Assembly (NCBI GenBank): GCA_037178975.1
Contig: JASJZH010000006.1
Coordinates: 5,828,001-5,892,000, forward strand
Length of the DNA: 64,000 nucleotides
DNA from: Oscheius tipulae
Taxonomy: Eukaryota > Nematoda > Chromadorea > Rhabditida > Rhabditidae
Direction: 5' to 3'
Part shown: positions 22,346 through 34,998 of the stretch, piece after piece
How the letters are laid out: each line of letters opens with the position of its first letter
How positions within the stretch are numbered: position 1 is the stretch's first letter
Notes under the pieces: generated by a model
Database searches by the model: none
Told to the model about the DNA's origin: nothing
The model's input: only the letters and a program-made list of their open reading frames with translations
Position numbers and translations under genes: made by a program

Positions 22346-25300
22346 ATGCGCTTGGGTGTACTCCTAGCCCTTGTGGCTACGGGCCTGGCGCTCGACTGTA
22401 ACGTTGGAAATGTTGTCGTGGAAGACGGTATCATCATCTCCAAGTCCATCAAATCTCAGCCCTGCGCTGGAATGTGCTCCCGTGTTGTCCTCTCTACCGG
22501 CAAAAAAGACTTTCTAATGCTTTCTTGCCAGGAGAATGAGGTTGCGTTTAACTCGATGCTTTTACAAATTTTCATTTAGCTCTCTATCTGGAGATACCAA
22601 GCTGAGAAGAACGCCGAGTGCTCCGCCACTGAGCTGGGAAGTACGTGTCTTTGCTCCGAAAGCCACTGTTCCGACTGGGAGGCTGAAGAAAATCTTGCAC
22701 CTGTTCCTGAGGTCCTTGATGCCACGTGAGTTTGCCAAAAAATGTGGAAGCACCTTATCATTTCATTTCGAAATCATTTACATGTCATAAAAATGGCTAT
22801 AATGATTTAAGAGTCTCCAAATGAGAACGATACTAATTTAACAACAGTAACACTTCCAGTTTTAGCACGACACCCAAATGTTACGTTGGATACTTCTCTA
22901 ACAACGGAGTTACCACCACTATCAACAATGGAGCCACAACCTTGTGTGCTGCTGGACAAGCTTGTGCCTTCATCAGTGGAGTCATGGGAAACACTAAAAT
23001 CGAGGCCTACCTTTGCACAACCACCAACGTCTGTAAGGCAGCAATTAGCACAACCAACGGAAATGGAACAATCGCTGGAGACAACGTTCAAATGACCTGC
23101 TGTGACAAGGATGACTGTACCAGCATTGTCACCAACCATGACATCACCGTGCCTCAAACTGTCACTCAAGGAAACAACAACATCACCTGTCAGCAGGGAG
23201 CTCAGCTGGACTATGGAAACCTTGGAAACTTCCTCCCTCTCCCTTGCTCCGGAAGTTGCAGCTCAGTCTCTGTCAAGACTTACATGGGAGTAAGGCCTTT
23301 TTAAGATGAAACCACAAACACATTTTCAGTCCGGAAGAAACAAGCAAGTCCGTCTTCTCGACCTGTACACTTGCGATCCTGTTGCTGTCTGTGACGCAGT
23401 CAATCTGAACAACGCATGTGGAAACTTGGTTCTGAATGCCACAAACTCACTTCTTCGCGGATGTTGCTGCAACACCAACAACTGTATCGACCCCACTAAG
23501 CAGCCACCAGTCTTCCCCACCAAGCAGCTTAAGGTCTGAATTTTCGGAACGAGAGAAAAAATAAGAACGAATTTAGTGCTATACCGGTATCTACGTTCCA
23601 TCTACTGGATACACAGTAGGAGCTGAGGTGGTCTGCTCCGGAAAGTGCGGTCGTATTGATGTCCCTGTCGGAGATGTGAATAACCAGACTATCGTCAAGT
23701 ACATGAGTTGCTTTCCCTACTCGGTAAAATCTTACTAATACTTAATTTCATTCCAATTCAGATCTGTCAAGGACTTGGAATTGGAGATGGAGACCAGAGC
23801 TACAATCCTCCCATGGAAGAGGAGACCACTGTCACTTGCTGCAGCTCTAAAGACAACTGTAACATCAGTCCCTACGATCTCAGCCAGATCAGTTTCAATG
23901 TCTCTGTCATTCCTACCACCAACTATCCCATCCTCTGCTACGGAAACATCCACCTCAACGGAGTCCCGATGACTACCGGATCTTACTCCATGTGTAATGG
24001 AGAATGCGCCATGGCTTCCTTCTCCACTGTCGTCTACGGTCAGCAGCACAACACCACCATCTACACTTGTGACCCCGCCACTATGTGCAAAGCTGCTGGA
24101 ATTACAAACGGCTGTACCACGATCAATGGAACCGGAGTTACTACTTGCTGTTGCGACGATGACACTTGCTTTGACCCCAACAGAGTTGCTCGTACATCCA
24201 CCAACTGCTACACTGGAATCTACATCAAGGAAGACAATTACCTCAACGGAGGAGAGACTCTTTGCGACGGATGGTGTGCTAGCTTGTCCACCATTGTCAA
24301 CAATAAGAATGCCACTACATACTGGTGCGCTCCAGTTCGAGTGTGCCGTTCTCTAGCCCTTGGAATGGGAGGAGATCAGAACTGTCAGACCATCCCTAAT
24401 GCCAACACTCCCTTGACCGGATGCTGCTGTGCTGAAGGAAACAACTGCAATCTGCCCACCAACCTTCTTCCCAACGTCACATCTACGCCAGTCCGCAGGG
24501 AGCCTCCGATTATCTGCTACGAAGCCATCCACATCAACGGTGTTGCTCAAGGAAACCCCGGCTACAGAGTCTGCAACGGAAACTGTGTCTCCATGACTAT
24601 GGGAGCCAAGCTCAACGGATCAGCTCAGTCAACTACCCTCTACACGTGCGACTCTTCAGCGTCTTGCAACGCCATGGGCCTCAGAAACGGTTGTGGATCC
24701 GTCGACGGAACCGTCTATTCTTGCTGTTGCGACTCTGACGCCTGTATTGATCCTAACTTCAACCGCAGTCCTGACAGAAACCTCAACTGCTATGTTGGAG
24801 TCAACAGCCCAATGGTCTTCGCCGGGACTATGGTTCAGTGTAACGGAAAATGTGCCAACATCACCACCAATATCGGAAACACCCCATTCTCTACCTACCA
24901 CTGTGTTCCCAACTCCTTCTGCAGGTGAGCAAAGCCGTTCTTTTTCAATGCGAAATCAATAACTAGAAATATGTGCTTGTTCAAAGACAATTTATAGCGC
25001 TGTGGCCCTTGACAACGCTTGTGATGTCCTTCAACTGGACCGTGCTTTGACTGGATGCTGCTGTGACAGTTCTGACGGATGTAACGCTCTTGGAACCAAC
25101 TTGACCACTGCTATTCCGGTTAGCCCTCCTGAGGCTCCTATCGCATGCTACTCTGGACTTCACATCAATCACCAGAACTGGACCGCAGGATCTGGGTAAG
25201 TGTGCATTGAGTGTCTCGTCACAGTCAACGTTCCAGATGGAGTACGTGTATGGGAGACTGTATGGTTCTGTCCATCAACTCCAGTTTCAATGGACAGTAC

Positions 25301-28300
25301 ATGACCGCCAGTATGTACACTTGTGACCCGACCACCATCTGTACTTCTCTCAACATGACCAACAGATGCCACCAACTCGAACCTGGAGTGGAAGGATGCT
25401 GTTGTTCCGATTCCGCATGCATTGATCCCACCAAGAACCCTCCCAAGTTCCCCAGAGGACGTCCTCTTACTTGCTACAACGGAGTCGTCTCCGGATACAA
25501 CAACTTGTCTGCTGGAGCTGAACAATCCTGCGATGGATCCTGTGCCTCTCTTTCATCTATGGTTAATGGTGTCAACTTCACTGTCTTCTCTTGTGTTCCC
25601 AAACAAATCTGCAGCCAGCTTAGTCTTTATGACAACTGTCAGACAATCCAGGCTGATCGTGCTATCACTGGATGTTGTTGTGACAATGCTGACAACTGTA
25701 ACATCTTCGGATATCACGTTCCTCCTCCAGCTCCGCGTGAACACGACTTCCCCATTGTCTGCTTCCAGGGAATCTACTTGAACAACAAAGGAATTTCCAT
25801 CGCTGGGTAAGAAGAGTTAAAAAATTTGACTCCGTTTTTCAGTTGGCAAACTTGTATGGGAGACTGTGCTCTCGTTTCCTTCAACACCACTGTGAACGGA
25901 GCCAACATGCAAGCTGATTGGTATACTTGCGATCCCGCTGCGGTGTGTCACCAATTGAGTATGATTTACAGCTAATTTTTATTAGTTTGTACTTTCAGAC
26001 GTGGTCAACAGATGTCAGCAGGTTGAGCCCGGAATCAGTGGCTGCTGTTGTGAGACCGATGCCTGTCTTGATCCCACTCGTACCCCTGCCAAGAAACCTG
26101 GACCACCTCTGAAGTGCTACGTTGGAGTCAAGTCCGTCCGGGGACTTGAAACCAACATCGATGTGGGAGCAGAAACCTTCTGTGACGGAATGTGCGGTAA
26201 CATTCACGGCCTCGTTGGTACCTACAACGTTTCTACCTACTTCTGTGCTCCGATGAACCTCTGCAAATCTCTTGAGCTTAACAACAACCAGAGACAGCTT
26301 CCTGGAGATCGCGCTATCACTGCCTATTGCTGCGACCTCGGAGACAACTGTAACGTCAGAGATCGCGTCAGTGTCAGGCATTCATGTGAGCTAACATCTT
26401 GTTTTTAGGCTATTAACACCACCAGACCGGTCAGTCCTCCCGAGTACCCAGTTTCCTGCTACTCCGGAGTCTTCGTCAACGGAATGAGAGTGTCCGATGG
26501 AGGTTGGATGTCTTGCAACGGAGACTGTGCTCTCCTCAGCATGAACTCTACCTTTGCCAACGGAACCAGTGTCACTGCCGAGCTCTACACTTGCGATCCT
26601 ACTTCCGTCTGCCGTGGTCTTAACCTCACCAATAGCTGTGCAACCGTCGAGGATGGACTCATGGGATGTTGTTGTGATAGCAATGGATGTCTTGACCCCA
26701 CCAGAATGCCACCCAAGAGACCTGGACAGCTCTACTGCTACGCTGGAATACAATCCGATATGGCCAACGTTAGCACTGGAGCTGCTGTTGCTTGCAATGG
26801 AAAGTGTGGCTCGCTCAATGGAAATCTTGCGGGATACAACGTCTCTATCTTCGCTTGTGTCGACAGCGCTGTCTGCCGTGGACTCAATCTCTATGACGAC
26901 TGTACCAACATCCCTGGAGACCGTGAAGTCAGAGCCTGCTGCTGTGACAACTACAGCTACTGTAACACTCGTCGCCACAACATTACCAGCATTCCTACCC
27001 CTAACCCCAACACCGAGTTCCCAATTTCTTGTTGGAACGGTCTTCGTCTCAACGGCCAAGACATTTCTCCTGGACGCTGGCAGGTTTGCAACGGTGACTG
27101 TGCTTCTATCCAGATGAACACCACCATCAATGGAACCTCCCATTCTCTCAGCCTCTACGCTTGTGACCCGACATCTGTCTGCACTGCTCTCAGTAGGTTA
27201 ACTAAAAAACAGGGAACAAGCATAGTTTAGAAACGAGAAACTCGTGTAACACTATCGAGCCTGGACTTTACGGTTGCTGTTGTGATACTGATGGTTGCAT
27301 CAATCCTATGAAGAACAAGAGCCCTGACAACCCGCTTACCTGCTTCGTCGGAGTCCAATCCAACTACAGCCCTGCTTTCGCTGCTGGAATCGGAGCCACT
27401 GTCTACTGTAGCGGAAGATGTGCCTCGCTCCAAGGACAAGTTGGAGGATTCAACACCACCACCTTCCACTGTGTTGACACTAGCATCTGCAAGTATCTTC
27501 AGCTTGACAACGCTTGCAGCAGTCTGAGTAGCGGTGATCGTGAAGTACAAGCTTGCTGTTGTGACAACGGACCTACCTGCAACGTCGTTCAGGCTGGAGT
27601 CTCCATTTCAACCCCCAATGTTCAGAACTCTACTGAGCCCTACATCGCCTGCTATTCTGGAATTTGGCTCAACGGAAAGAAGATTACTCCCGGATCTTAC
27701 CAGGCTTGCCAAGGAGACTGTGCTTCTGTTGAAATTAACACCGTTCTCAACGGAAATAACCACACTGCCACTCTCTACACCTGTGATCCAGCTACTGTCT
27801 GCCGCTCTCTGAATACCACCAACAACTGCGGAATCCTTGAGCCTGGTCTCAAGGGATGCTGTTGCGACAGCGACGCCTGTATTGATCCCACCAACAACCG
27901 CTCTCCCGACAGATCTGTCTACTGCTACGTCGGAGTTTACAACGGTGCGCTCAACAACAGCATCGGAGATCAGGTTCTCTGCGACGGTGGAAGACGGTGC
28001 ATGTCTCTGGCGACCAAAGTCAACGGCAACATGATGAAGGCTTACGCTTGTGTTGCGCAAACAATCTGCGCCGGACTTGGTATTGATGGAACCTGCACGA
28101 CTACTCCTAACGATCAAGCTGTTACGGCCTGCTGTTGTGACAAATCCAATATGTGCAACGTCGGAACTGAGGTTGTCGGAACCAACATTCCCAAGCTTAA
28201 TTTCACTGGAAATCCCATTGCCTGCTGGTCTGGACTTTATGTCAACGGCATTGCTACAGGAAATGCTGGATGGAGCAACTGCAAGGGAGACTGCGCAGCA

Positions 28301-31300
28301 ATTCAATTGACGACCACTGCGCTTGGAATGAATAACACTGCTACCCTCTACACCTGCGATCCTGCTACTGTCTGCAAACAGCTCAACATCGACAACACCT
28401 GTGGAACTCTCGACCAGATTCCTGGCCTCACCGGGTGCTGCTGCAGCTCTGATGCTTGCTTGGATGCCAACTCAATCGTCCCCAAGTCTCAGCAAATGAC
28501 CTGCTATGCCGGAGTCGTCACCAGCTACTCGAACAACCCAGGAGGAATCATGGCTGGTGCCCCAGTCAAGTGTAACGGTCGTTGTGCTTCACTCGCTTCC
28601 ACTGTCTCCGGTTACAATGTCACTATCTACCAATGCATCTCGACCAATGTCTGCCAGATGCTAGGAATTGACGGATCCTGTAGCACCATCTATCAGGATC
28701 GTGCCATCACCGGATGCTGCTGTTCTAACTCGGATTACTGTAACATTCAAGGAACTGGAGTGAGTTGCCTTCATCTTACGTACACAAAACGAGATTAAGA
28801 TTGCTCCTCCACGATTCATGAACTACACAGAACCTGTCATCGCCTGCTACAACGGTCTCTGGCTGAACAACGCCCCCATCGCTGACGGCGGATACACCGG
28901 GTGTAACGGAAAGTGCTCTTCCATCAGTCTCAACACCACTGTCAACGGAACTGCTCAAACAGCTACCCTCTACACTTGCGACCCCGCCACTGTCTGCTCT
29001 CAGCTCAGTAAGCCCTTCACTGTGCTTTTTATACGTGATTTTCAGATTTGACCAACACCTGCGGTTCACCTGAACCTGGAATCACCGGTTGCTGTTGCGA
29101 TTCTGACGCTTGCATCGACCCCAATTACAACAGATATCCTGGTCGCGGACTCACTTGTTATGTTGGAGTATGGAACGGCGCTACCAAGCAGAGCATGGGA
29201 GTCGATGTACTGTTACTATTTTCTAATCATTTAAAAAAAAACATATTCAGTCTATGTGCGATGGCAAGTGCGCATCTATTTACACTTACGTCAACAACCA
29301 GAAGTACAAAGCCTACTTCTGCCTCAATCAGAAACAAGCTGAGTCACTCAACGTTGACAATGGCTGCAGAAGAATTCCTGCTGATCGTGAAGTCGAAGCC
29401 TGTGTCTGCGACGATACGAACAACTGCAACGTGAAACCAGACGAAAATGTTCTTCAGAACCCGCTTAATACCAGCGTAAGCAATTTTCAAAGCGCTTAAG
29501 CTCGTTATTATTAGTATTCTGGAAACCCGATCGCTTGCTGGAATGGTCTTTACGTCAACGGAAACGCTCAAGGATCTGTCGGATGGAACGGCTGCAAGGG
29601 AATGTGCGCTTCTGCTCAATGGCAGACTTCCCTCAATGGAACTAACCACACCCTCACTTTCTACACATGCGACCCTGCCGCTGCCTGTTCCGCCATGGGT
29701 CTCGTCAACAGTTGTGGACAAGTCGATGCTATTCCTGGCCTTACCGGTTGCTGTTGCAGCTCTGATGCTTGCATGGATGCCACCTCTATCTATCCCAAGA
29801 ACCAGAACCTCAACTGCTATGCTGGAATTGTGACTCCCTGGTCATCTGCTCCTGGAGGTATTATGGCCGGAGCTTCGGTTAAATGTAGCGGTCGCTGCGC
29901 CTCCTTGTCCTCCACACTCAACGGATACAACTTCACTGCTTATCAATGTATCTCCACCAGTATCTGTCAGACTCTCGGGATCGACGGAACTTCCGCTACT
30001 CTTACTGCTGACCGTGACATCACTGGATACTGTTGCTCCACTGGTGATTACTGCAACATTGCTGGAACAAACGTATTATTTTGGGTTGCTTGCATAAGAA
30101 ATGTTTTCAGATCACTGCTCCGAACCCTCCTACCTATACTGAGCCACCTATCTCCTGCTACAGTGGTCTATGGGTCAACGGAAACGCTACAGCTGTCGGT
30201 GGCTACATTGGCTGCCAAGGAAAGTGTGCCTCCATCAGCTTGACAACCACCCTAATGGGAGCTGCTCAAACAGCTACCCTCTACACTTGCGACCCCGCCA
30301 CTGTCTGCTCTCAGCTCAGTAAGTCCTTCACTGTGCTTTATATACGTGATTTTCAGATTTGACCAACACCTGCGGTTCACCTGAACCTGGAATTACCGGT
30401 TGCTGTTGCGATTCTGACGCTTGCATCGACCCCAATTACAACAGATATCCTGGTCGCGGACTCACTTGTTATGTTGGAGTATGGAACGGCGCTACCAAGC
30501 AGAGCATGGGAGTCGATGTACTGTTACTATTTTCTAATCATTTAAAAAAAACATATTCAGTCTATGTGCGATGGCAAGTGCGCATCTATTTACACTTACG
30601 TCAACAACCAGAAGTACAAAGCCTACTTCTGCCTCAATCAGAAACAAGCTGAGACACTCAACGTTGACAATGGCTGCAGAAGAATTCCTGCTGATCGTGA
30701 AGTCGAAGCCTGTGTCTGCGACGATACGAACAACTGCAACGTGAAACCAGACGAAAATGTTCTTCAGAACCCGCTTAATACCAGCGTAAGCAATTTTCAA
30801 AGCGCTTAAGCTCGTTATTATTAGTATTCTGGAAACCCGATCGCTTGCTGGAATGGTCTTTACATCAACGGAAACGCTCAAGGATCTGTCGGATGGAACG
30901 GCTGCAAGGGAATGTGCGCTTCTGCTCAATGGCAGACTTCCCTCAATGGAACTAACCACACCCTCACTTTCTACACATGCGACCCTGCCGCTGCCTGTTC
31001 CGCCATGGGTCTCGTCAACAGTTGTGGACAAGTCGATGCTATTCCTGGCCTTACCGGTTGCTGTTGCAGCTCTGATGCTTGCATGGATGCCACCTCTATC
31101 TATCCCAAGAACCAGAACCTCAACTGCTATGCTGGAATTGTGACTCCCTGGTCAACTGCTCCTGGAGGTATTATGGCCGGAGCTTCGGTTAAATGTAGCG
31201 GTCGCTGCGCCTCCCTGTCCTCCACACTCAACGGAAACAGCTTCACTGCTTATCAATGTATCTCTACCAATATCTGTCAGACTCTCGGGATCGACGGAAC

Positions 31301-32591
31301 TTCCGCTACTCTTACTGCTGACCGTGACATCACTGGATACTGTTGCTCCACTGGTGATTACTGCAACATTGCTGGAACAAACGTATTATTTTGGGTTGCT
31401 CGCATAAGAAATGTTTTCAGATCACTGCTCCGAACCCTCCTACCTATACTGAGCCACCTATCTCCTGCTACAGTGGTCTATGGGTCAACGGAAACGCTAC
31501 AGCTGTCGGTGGCTACATTGGCTGCCAAGGAAAGTGTGCCTCCATCAGCTTGACAACCACCCTAATGGGAGCTGCTCAAACAGCTACCCTCTACACTTGC
31601 GACCCCGCCACTGTCTGCTCTCAGCTCAGTAAGTCCTTCACTGTGCTTTATATACGTGATTTTCAGATTTGACCAACACCTGCGGTTCACCTGAACCTGG
31701 AGTCAGGGGCTGCTGTTGCGACTCCGATGCCTGTATTGATCCGAACTACAACAGATCTCCTGACCGCACTCTCAGATGCTACGTCGGAGCCTGGAATGCT
31801 GCTACCAACGGAAGTTATGGCGACTACGTAGGTCATCTTGTTGAAGCCTTTTTGATTAAACTCTTAAGACCACTTGCAACGGAAAGTGTGCTTCCATCTC
31901 CACCACGCAGAATCAAACGCTGTATAAGATGTACTTCTGCCTCAGTGCCCAGCAGACTGAATCTCTCGGAGTCGACAACGGCTGCAGAACTGTTCCATCT
32001 GATAGCTCCATCAATGCTTGCGCCTGTGACAACGCGGATAACTGCAACATCATGCCTGGAGAGTTCCCTGCATCGAATGCCATCAACGTCACCGTAACCT
32101 ATAACCTTTTTGTTCCTGTAAGAGTTGAATTTAGTACGATGCTCCTCCAATCACCTGCTGGAGCGGAGCCTACGTCAATGGACAGAAACAAGGTTCAGTT
32201 GGCTGGGTCGGCTGTACTGGAAACTGTGCTTCCATCCAGTTCAATACCACCTTCCAAGGAAACAACAACACCCTCGTTCTATACACTTGTGATCCTGCAG
32301 CAGCATGTAAAGCTCTCGGTAAGCATTTGCACATATATCTCTTTTGATCCCAAAAACTTTGACTATTTCATTTTTTTTTTCTCAGGACTGAACAACCAGT
32401 GCAACAAGGTCGACGCTATCCCTGGGCTTCTTGGATGCTGTTGTGACCAGAATGCCTGTATGACAAGTGACTCCATCTACCCCAAGGTGGACAACAACAA
32501 CGGAACAAAGACTGGCGATTCGTCTTCTGTGTTGCCCACTGCCCTTGTCATCGTTTTCACTGCTGTATATACTTTGTTGCGGCAAGACTAG
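22346..32591 (+). CDS. giant multi-ET-module surface protein, GPI-anchor-like tail
   Basis: Roughly 2,900 residues over more than ten short introns, all in phase by my reading. It starts with a signal peptide (MRLGVLLALVATGLA) immediately after a splice acceptor. The rest is about 31 cysteine-rich modules of about 80-90 residues, matching the nematode ET module: each begins C-Y/W-x-G, has an internal C-x-G-x-C, and ends in a CCC cluster. From the third module on, two types alternate. Type A has Y-TCDPATVC and ends GCCCDSDACIDP. Type B has C-x-G-x-CASL and ends D-R-x-x-x-x-CCCD-x-x-D-x-CN. N-glycosylation sequons are frequent. The end, GTKTGDSSS then VLPTALVIVFTAVYTLL, looks like a GPI-attachment signal. 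The biological role of ET-module proteins is largely unknown; an extracellular surface role is inference. Confidence 0.88.
29046..30355 (+). repeat. tandem duplication unit 1 inside the ET gene
   Basis: Near-identical to 30356-31665, including introns. It encodes four modules (B-A-B-A). Only scattered base changes separate the two, plus one base in a poly-A run in an intron (nine A in this unit, eight in the next). Confidence 0.85.
30356..31665 (+). repeat. tandem duplication unit 2 inside the ET gene
   Basis: Second copy of the preceding 1.31-kb unit. The flanking A-module exons end in the same splice phase, so the duplication adds four modules and keeps the frame. Sequence after about 31700 diverges from unit 1. 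Confidence 0.85.
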
Positions 32592-32752
32592 AGTTGTCAT
32601 CTTAGATTTTCCCAAATCTCATGAGTATGCAAATATTTTGTTGATGAGAAATGAAATAAGGAGTTTATTATTTATTCTTCAAACTTTGTTGAGTTAGTGA
32701 ATTGCTAAGTTAGTGCAGCACGCGCGCCCCATGCGTCTGAGGTCAGTAAAGG

Positions 32753-32777
32753 CTAAAAAAAACCAGGACCTCAACTG
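32753..32777 (+). pseudogene. left stub of the interrupted ET-module paralogue
   Basis: AACCAGGACCTCAACTG here corresponds to AACCAGAACCTCAACTG before the type-B module at 29805. The module resumes on the other side of the retrotransposon at 41079. Upstream of the stub (32592-32752) I find no ET similarity, so the paralogue is truncated on this side. Confidence 0.6.
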
Positions 32778-33186
32778 AATGAGGAGTTACGCTGGCCGAG
32801 TCGTAACCTCAAGATGCTCGATCTGCTGGTTAGGCTAGATCGAGATCTTATTACTAGAAAAGCACCCCTTTTTCTTCAAACAAAATTTATTCAGCCTTGG
32901 GACTCAATAGGTCCAACAATCTGATAATAGATGGGTAACTCAATACGGGGAAACAGAAGAAAACAATAGAATAGAACTCTCGACTCTAGATCGAGCGAGA
33001 GAAAAACCGAACAACACAAAAAACAACCAGAAAATCCAAACGGTGGCGCTCCGCGCGTAAAACAGAATGGTTACGGTGTGGCGGGTCTTTGAAAAGTGAA
33101 ATATGACGGGAGGGACGAAAACGGTTGTGGTTGTTTTAGGTAGAGTAACGAGAATAAAATATCATAGGAATACCGGCTATGTGACA
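32778..33186 (-). repeat. LTR (3' LTR of the element)
   Basis: On the minus strand it begins TGTCACATAG and ends CTCCTCATT. It is identical by eye to 40671-41079. The exact end is ambiguous by one base because the target duplication and the terminus share an A. Confidence 0.92.
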
Positions 33187-33222
33187 TGCCCCTCCTTCGG
33201 TTGATCGACGTCCCGACGATCG

Positions 33223-34998
33223 TCAGAAACGTCTAGCGGTGTGCTTCTTTCCTGCAGGATGACGGTGATCTTCAGCACGGGAACGGAACGGTCCTTGAGC
33301 ACGGGAACGAGGCGGTCCTTGAGTACGGGAACGAGGTGGTCCTTGAGCCCGAGGTTGAGGTTGTCCTTGAGCACGAGATTGGGGTCGTCCTTGAGCACGT
33401 CCGCGATATCCTCCAGATCGCTGTCCACGGCTACCGGCAACGGGTGAGAACGAGTTGAGTCCCTCGGAGCCTTCGTCAGTGAATCCTCCATCTTCCGAAA
33501 AGAGATCTTCAGGGCGTAACGTCTTCTTCTTAGGTGGTTCAGCATCCTCGAGCGTCCGTTTGCGGCTTTCTTGCTTCCCGTTGAACAGCTGACGGCCCTC
33601 AGTAATGATTCGGGACTGGCCCATTGTAGTTATCGTATCCCAGCGAGAGTTGAGCGTTCGCTCGGCTTCAGTCAGATAGTGGGTGATTTGCTTGGGTACG
33701 AATCCGGTTCGGGGAGTTGTCTTCAGAGCGTTGAACCCCAGGCAAAGATAATACCGCATAGGGATTTCCAAGCCTTCTTCAGGCGCTTCCAGCAGTCCCA
33801 CACGGCACTGGTTTCCTACGGAATTGATGAACTTCTTGAATAGATCGGAGAAGAGGGACGTCGCTCTCCTGTGATCGTCGTAGTTGCCGAGAACAGGGCT
33901 TGTCAGCAGCAAAACAGCTGTGTCGTGTTTCAAGGCCTTCTGTTGTAGTTTCGCCAGACCGACCTCAATGTGATCGTTTTCGAAAGACTCGTCCATAACG
34001 ACGATCACATATCGATAGACGTCGTCCGAGTGTGGTACGTACTTGGCAGCGTCCTCTAAGCGTCCATTGTACAGCTTCACTTCTCCGAATCGGAATTTGA
34101 TACGAGTTCCTTGTGAGAAATGCTGTTCCGGTAACAGCACGAGATCCTTGCCCTCGAACTTCTGCGGTTCTATCGTTCCCGATTGTCCCAGGGCTTCTGT
34201 TACTTCTTCGCTTGTCAACTGGGCAATGGGAGGCCGGAAGATCAGCTCGTTGTTGGTCTCCCTGATAGCCGCTCGGGCGATATGAGAGCAGAATCCCTTC
34301 CCGAAATGAAATGCTCTGGCGACGATGGAGACACTGATACGACCGCAGTTCCTCATCCGGATGTGCTGTGCTTTCAGTTGCGGGAGGATTTTTGTGTCCT
34401 CGAGCACAGAGAGGATCCGGATCACCTCTTCCACTGATCGAACTGGGAGGTGTTCGGTGCTGTCAGGGCACGCCCTCTTGAAGAGACGACATACATGTGC
34501 GACCGTAGCTGTCGAGAATGAGCAGTCATCTTCGGTTCCTCCTCTCTGAGTACATCTCCAAGCTGGATGGAGAGGATGTGAGGTGGACACGTCGACTTGG
34601 TTCCTGAAATCAGCGTCGTCAATAAGGATGTCCTGGTGATGTACGTCATTGCTTTCGAAGTGTCTGTCTGTGTTGCTGACCGACATTGCTGTGAAGCCAA
34701 TTTTTGAAACTTTAGCGATCTTTACCCTGGCTCGTTTCTTTTTCGTTTGCCAGTTTTCCGTTTGTAGGTCGGTAGGAAGAATGAGCAAAAGGTCGAACTG
34801 CACGCGTTGTGCCTCTTTGTTCTTTCCGATCTCCGTGATGCAGGCAGAGTTTTGTGAAACATCAATAACCCTATAAGGACCCGAAATGTCGTATGTGAGC
34901 TTAGGATGTTTAGAGTGTGCCTTTTCCCCAGGAATTTTCATAAATACCCTGTCTCCAAGCTTTGGGTAAACTTTTGAGTCGGTTTTATTCGTTTTATC
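33223..34998 (-). CDS. retrotransposon: integrase C-terminus plus unrecognised C-terminal domain, after a UAG
   Basis: Same reading frame as the Gag-Pol open frame, separated from it only by one TAG (34999-35001). It begins with the integrase C-terminal region: a VYPKLGDRVFMKIPG beta-strand and a GPYRV motif of the GPY/F type. Then come about 120 residues of linker and a roughly 250-residue globular-looking region containing YVIVVMDESFEND and AVLLLTSPVLGNY, which I do not recognise. The end has a basic, Gly/Arg/Pro/Gln-rich tail with repeated AQG-x-P-x-SR units. An internal ATG at 34941 exists, but the frame is open back to the TAG. It could be reached by readthrough, or the TAG may be a disabling mutation. 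The globular part could be an accessory protein domain; no function is assigned. Confidence 0.65.
   Translation of the reverse strand, partial: DKTNKTDSKVYPKLGDRVFMKIPGEKAHSKHPKLTYDISGPYRVIDVSQNSACITEIGKNKEAQRVQFDLLLILPTDLQTENWQTKKKRARVKIAKVSKIGFTAMSVSNTDRHFESNDVHHQDILIDDADFRNQVDVSTSHPLHPAWRCTQRGGTEDDCSFSTATVAHVCRLFKRACPDSTEHLPVRSVEEVIRILSVLEDTKILPQLKAQHIRMRNCGRISVSIVARAFHFGKGFCSHIARAAIRETNNELIFRPPIAQLTSEEVTEALGQSGTIEPQKFEGKDLVLLPEQHFSQGTRIKFRFGEVKLYNGRLEDAAKYVPHSDDVYRYVIVVMDESFENDHIEVGLAKLQQKALKHDTAVLLLTSPVLGNYDDHRRATSLFSDLFKKFINSVGNQCRVGLLEAPEEGLEIPMRYYLCLGFNALKTTPRTGFVPKQITHYLTEAERTLNSRWDTITTMGQSRIITEGRQLFNGKQESRKRTLEDAEPPKKKTLRPEDLFSEDGGFTDEGSEGLNSFSPVAGSRGQRSGGYRGRAQGRPQSRAQGQPQPRAQGPPRSRTQGPPRSRAQGPFRSRAEDHRHPAGKKHTARRF
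33260..33430. repeat. about 30-bp minisatellite coding for the Arg/Gln-rich tail
   Basis: Repeats of the type GGTCCTTGAGCACGGGAACGA recur with period about 30 bp in plus orientation. On the coding strand they give the repeated AQG-P-SR peptides at the C-terminus of the retrotransposon product. Confidence 0.7.

Noticed and set aside
25995-26381. Long minus-strand open frames opposite the ET gene (also at 26391-27143 and 27608-28306)
   Set aside because: Shadows of the cysteine-rich coding strand; Ser/Val-rich with no domain.
33177-33545. 122-codon minus frame with LKDxLVPVLKD repeats
   Set aside because: Another frame of the coding minisatellite in the retrotransposon tail.
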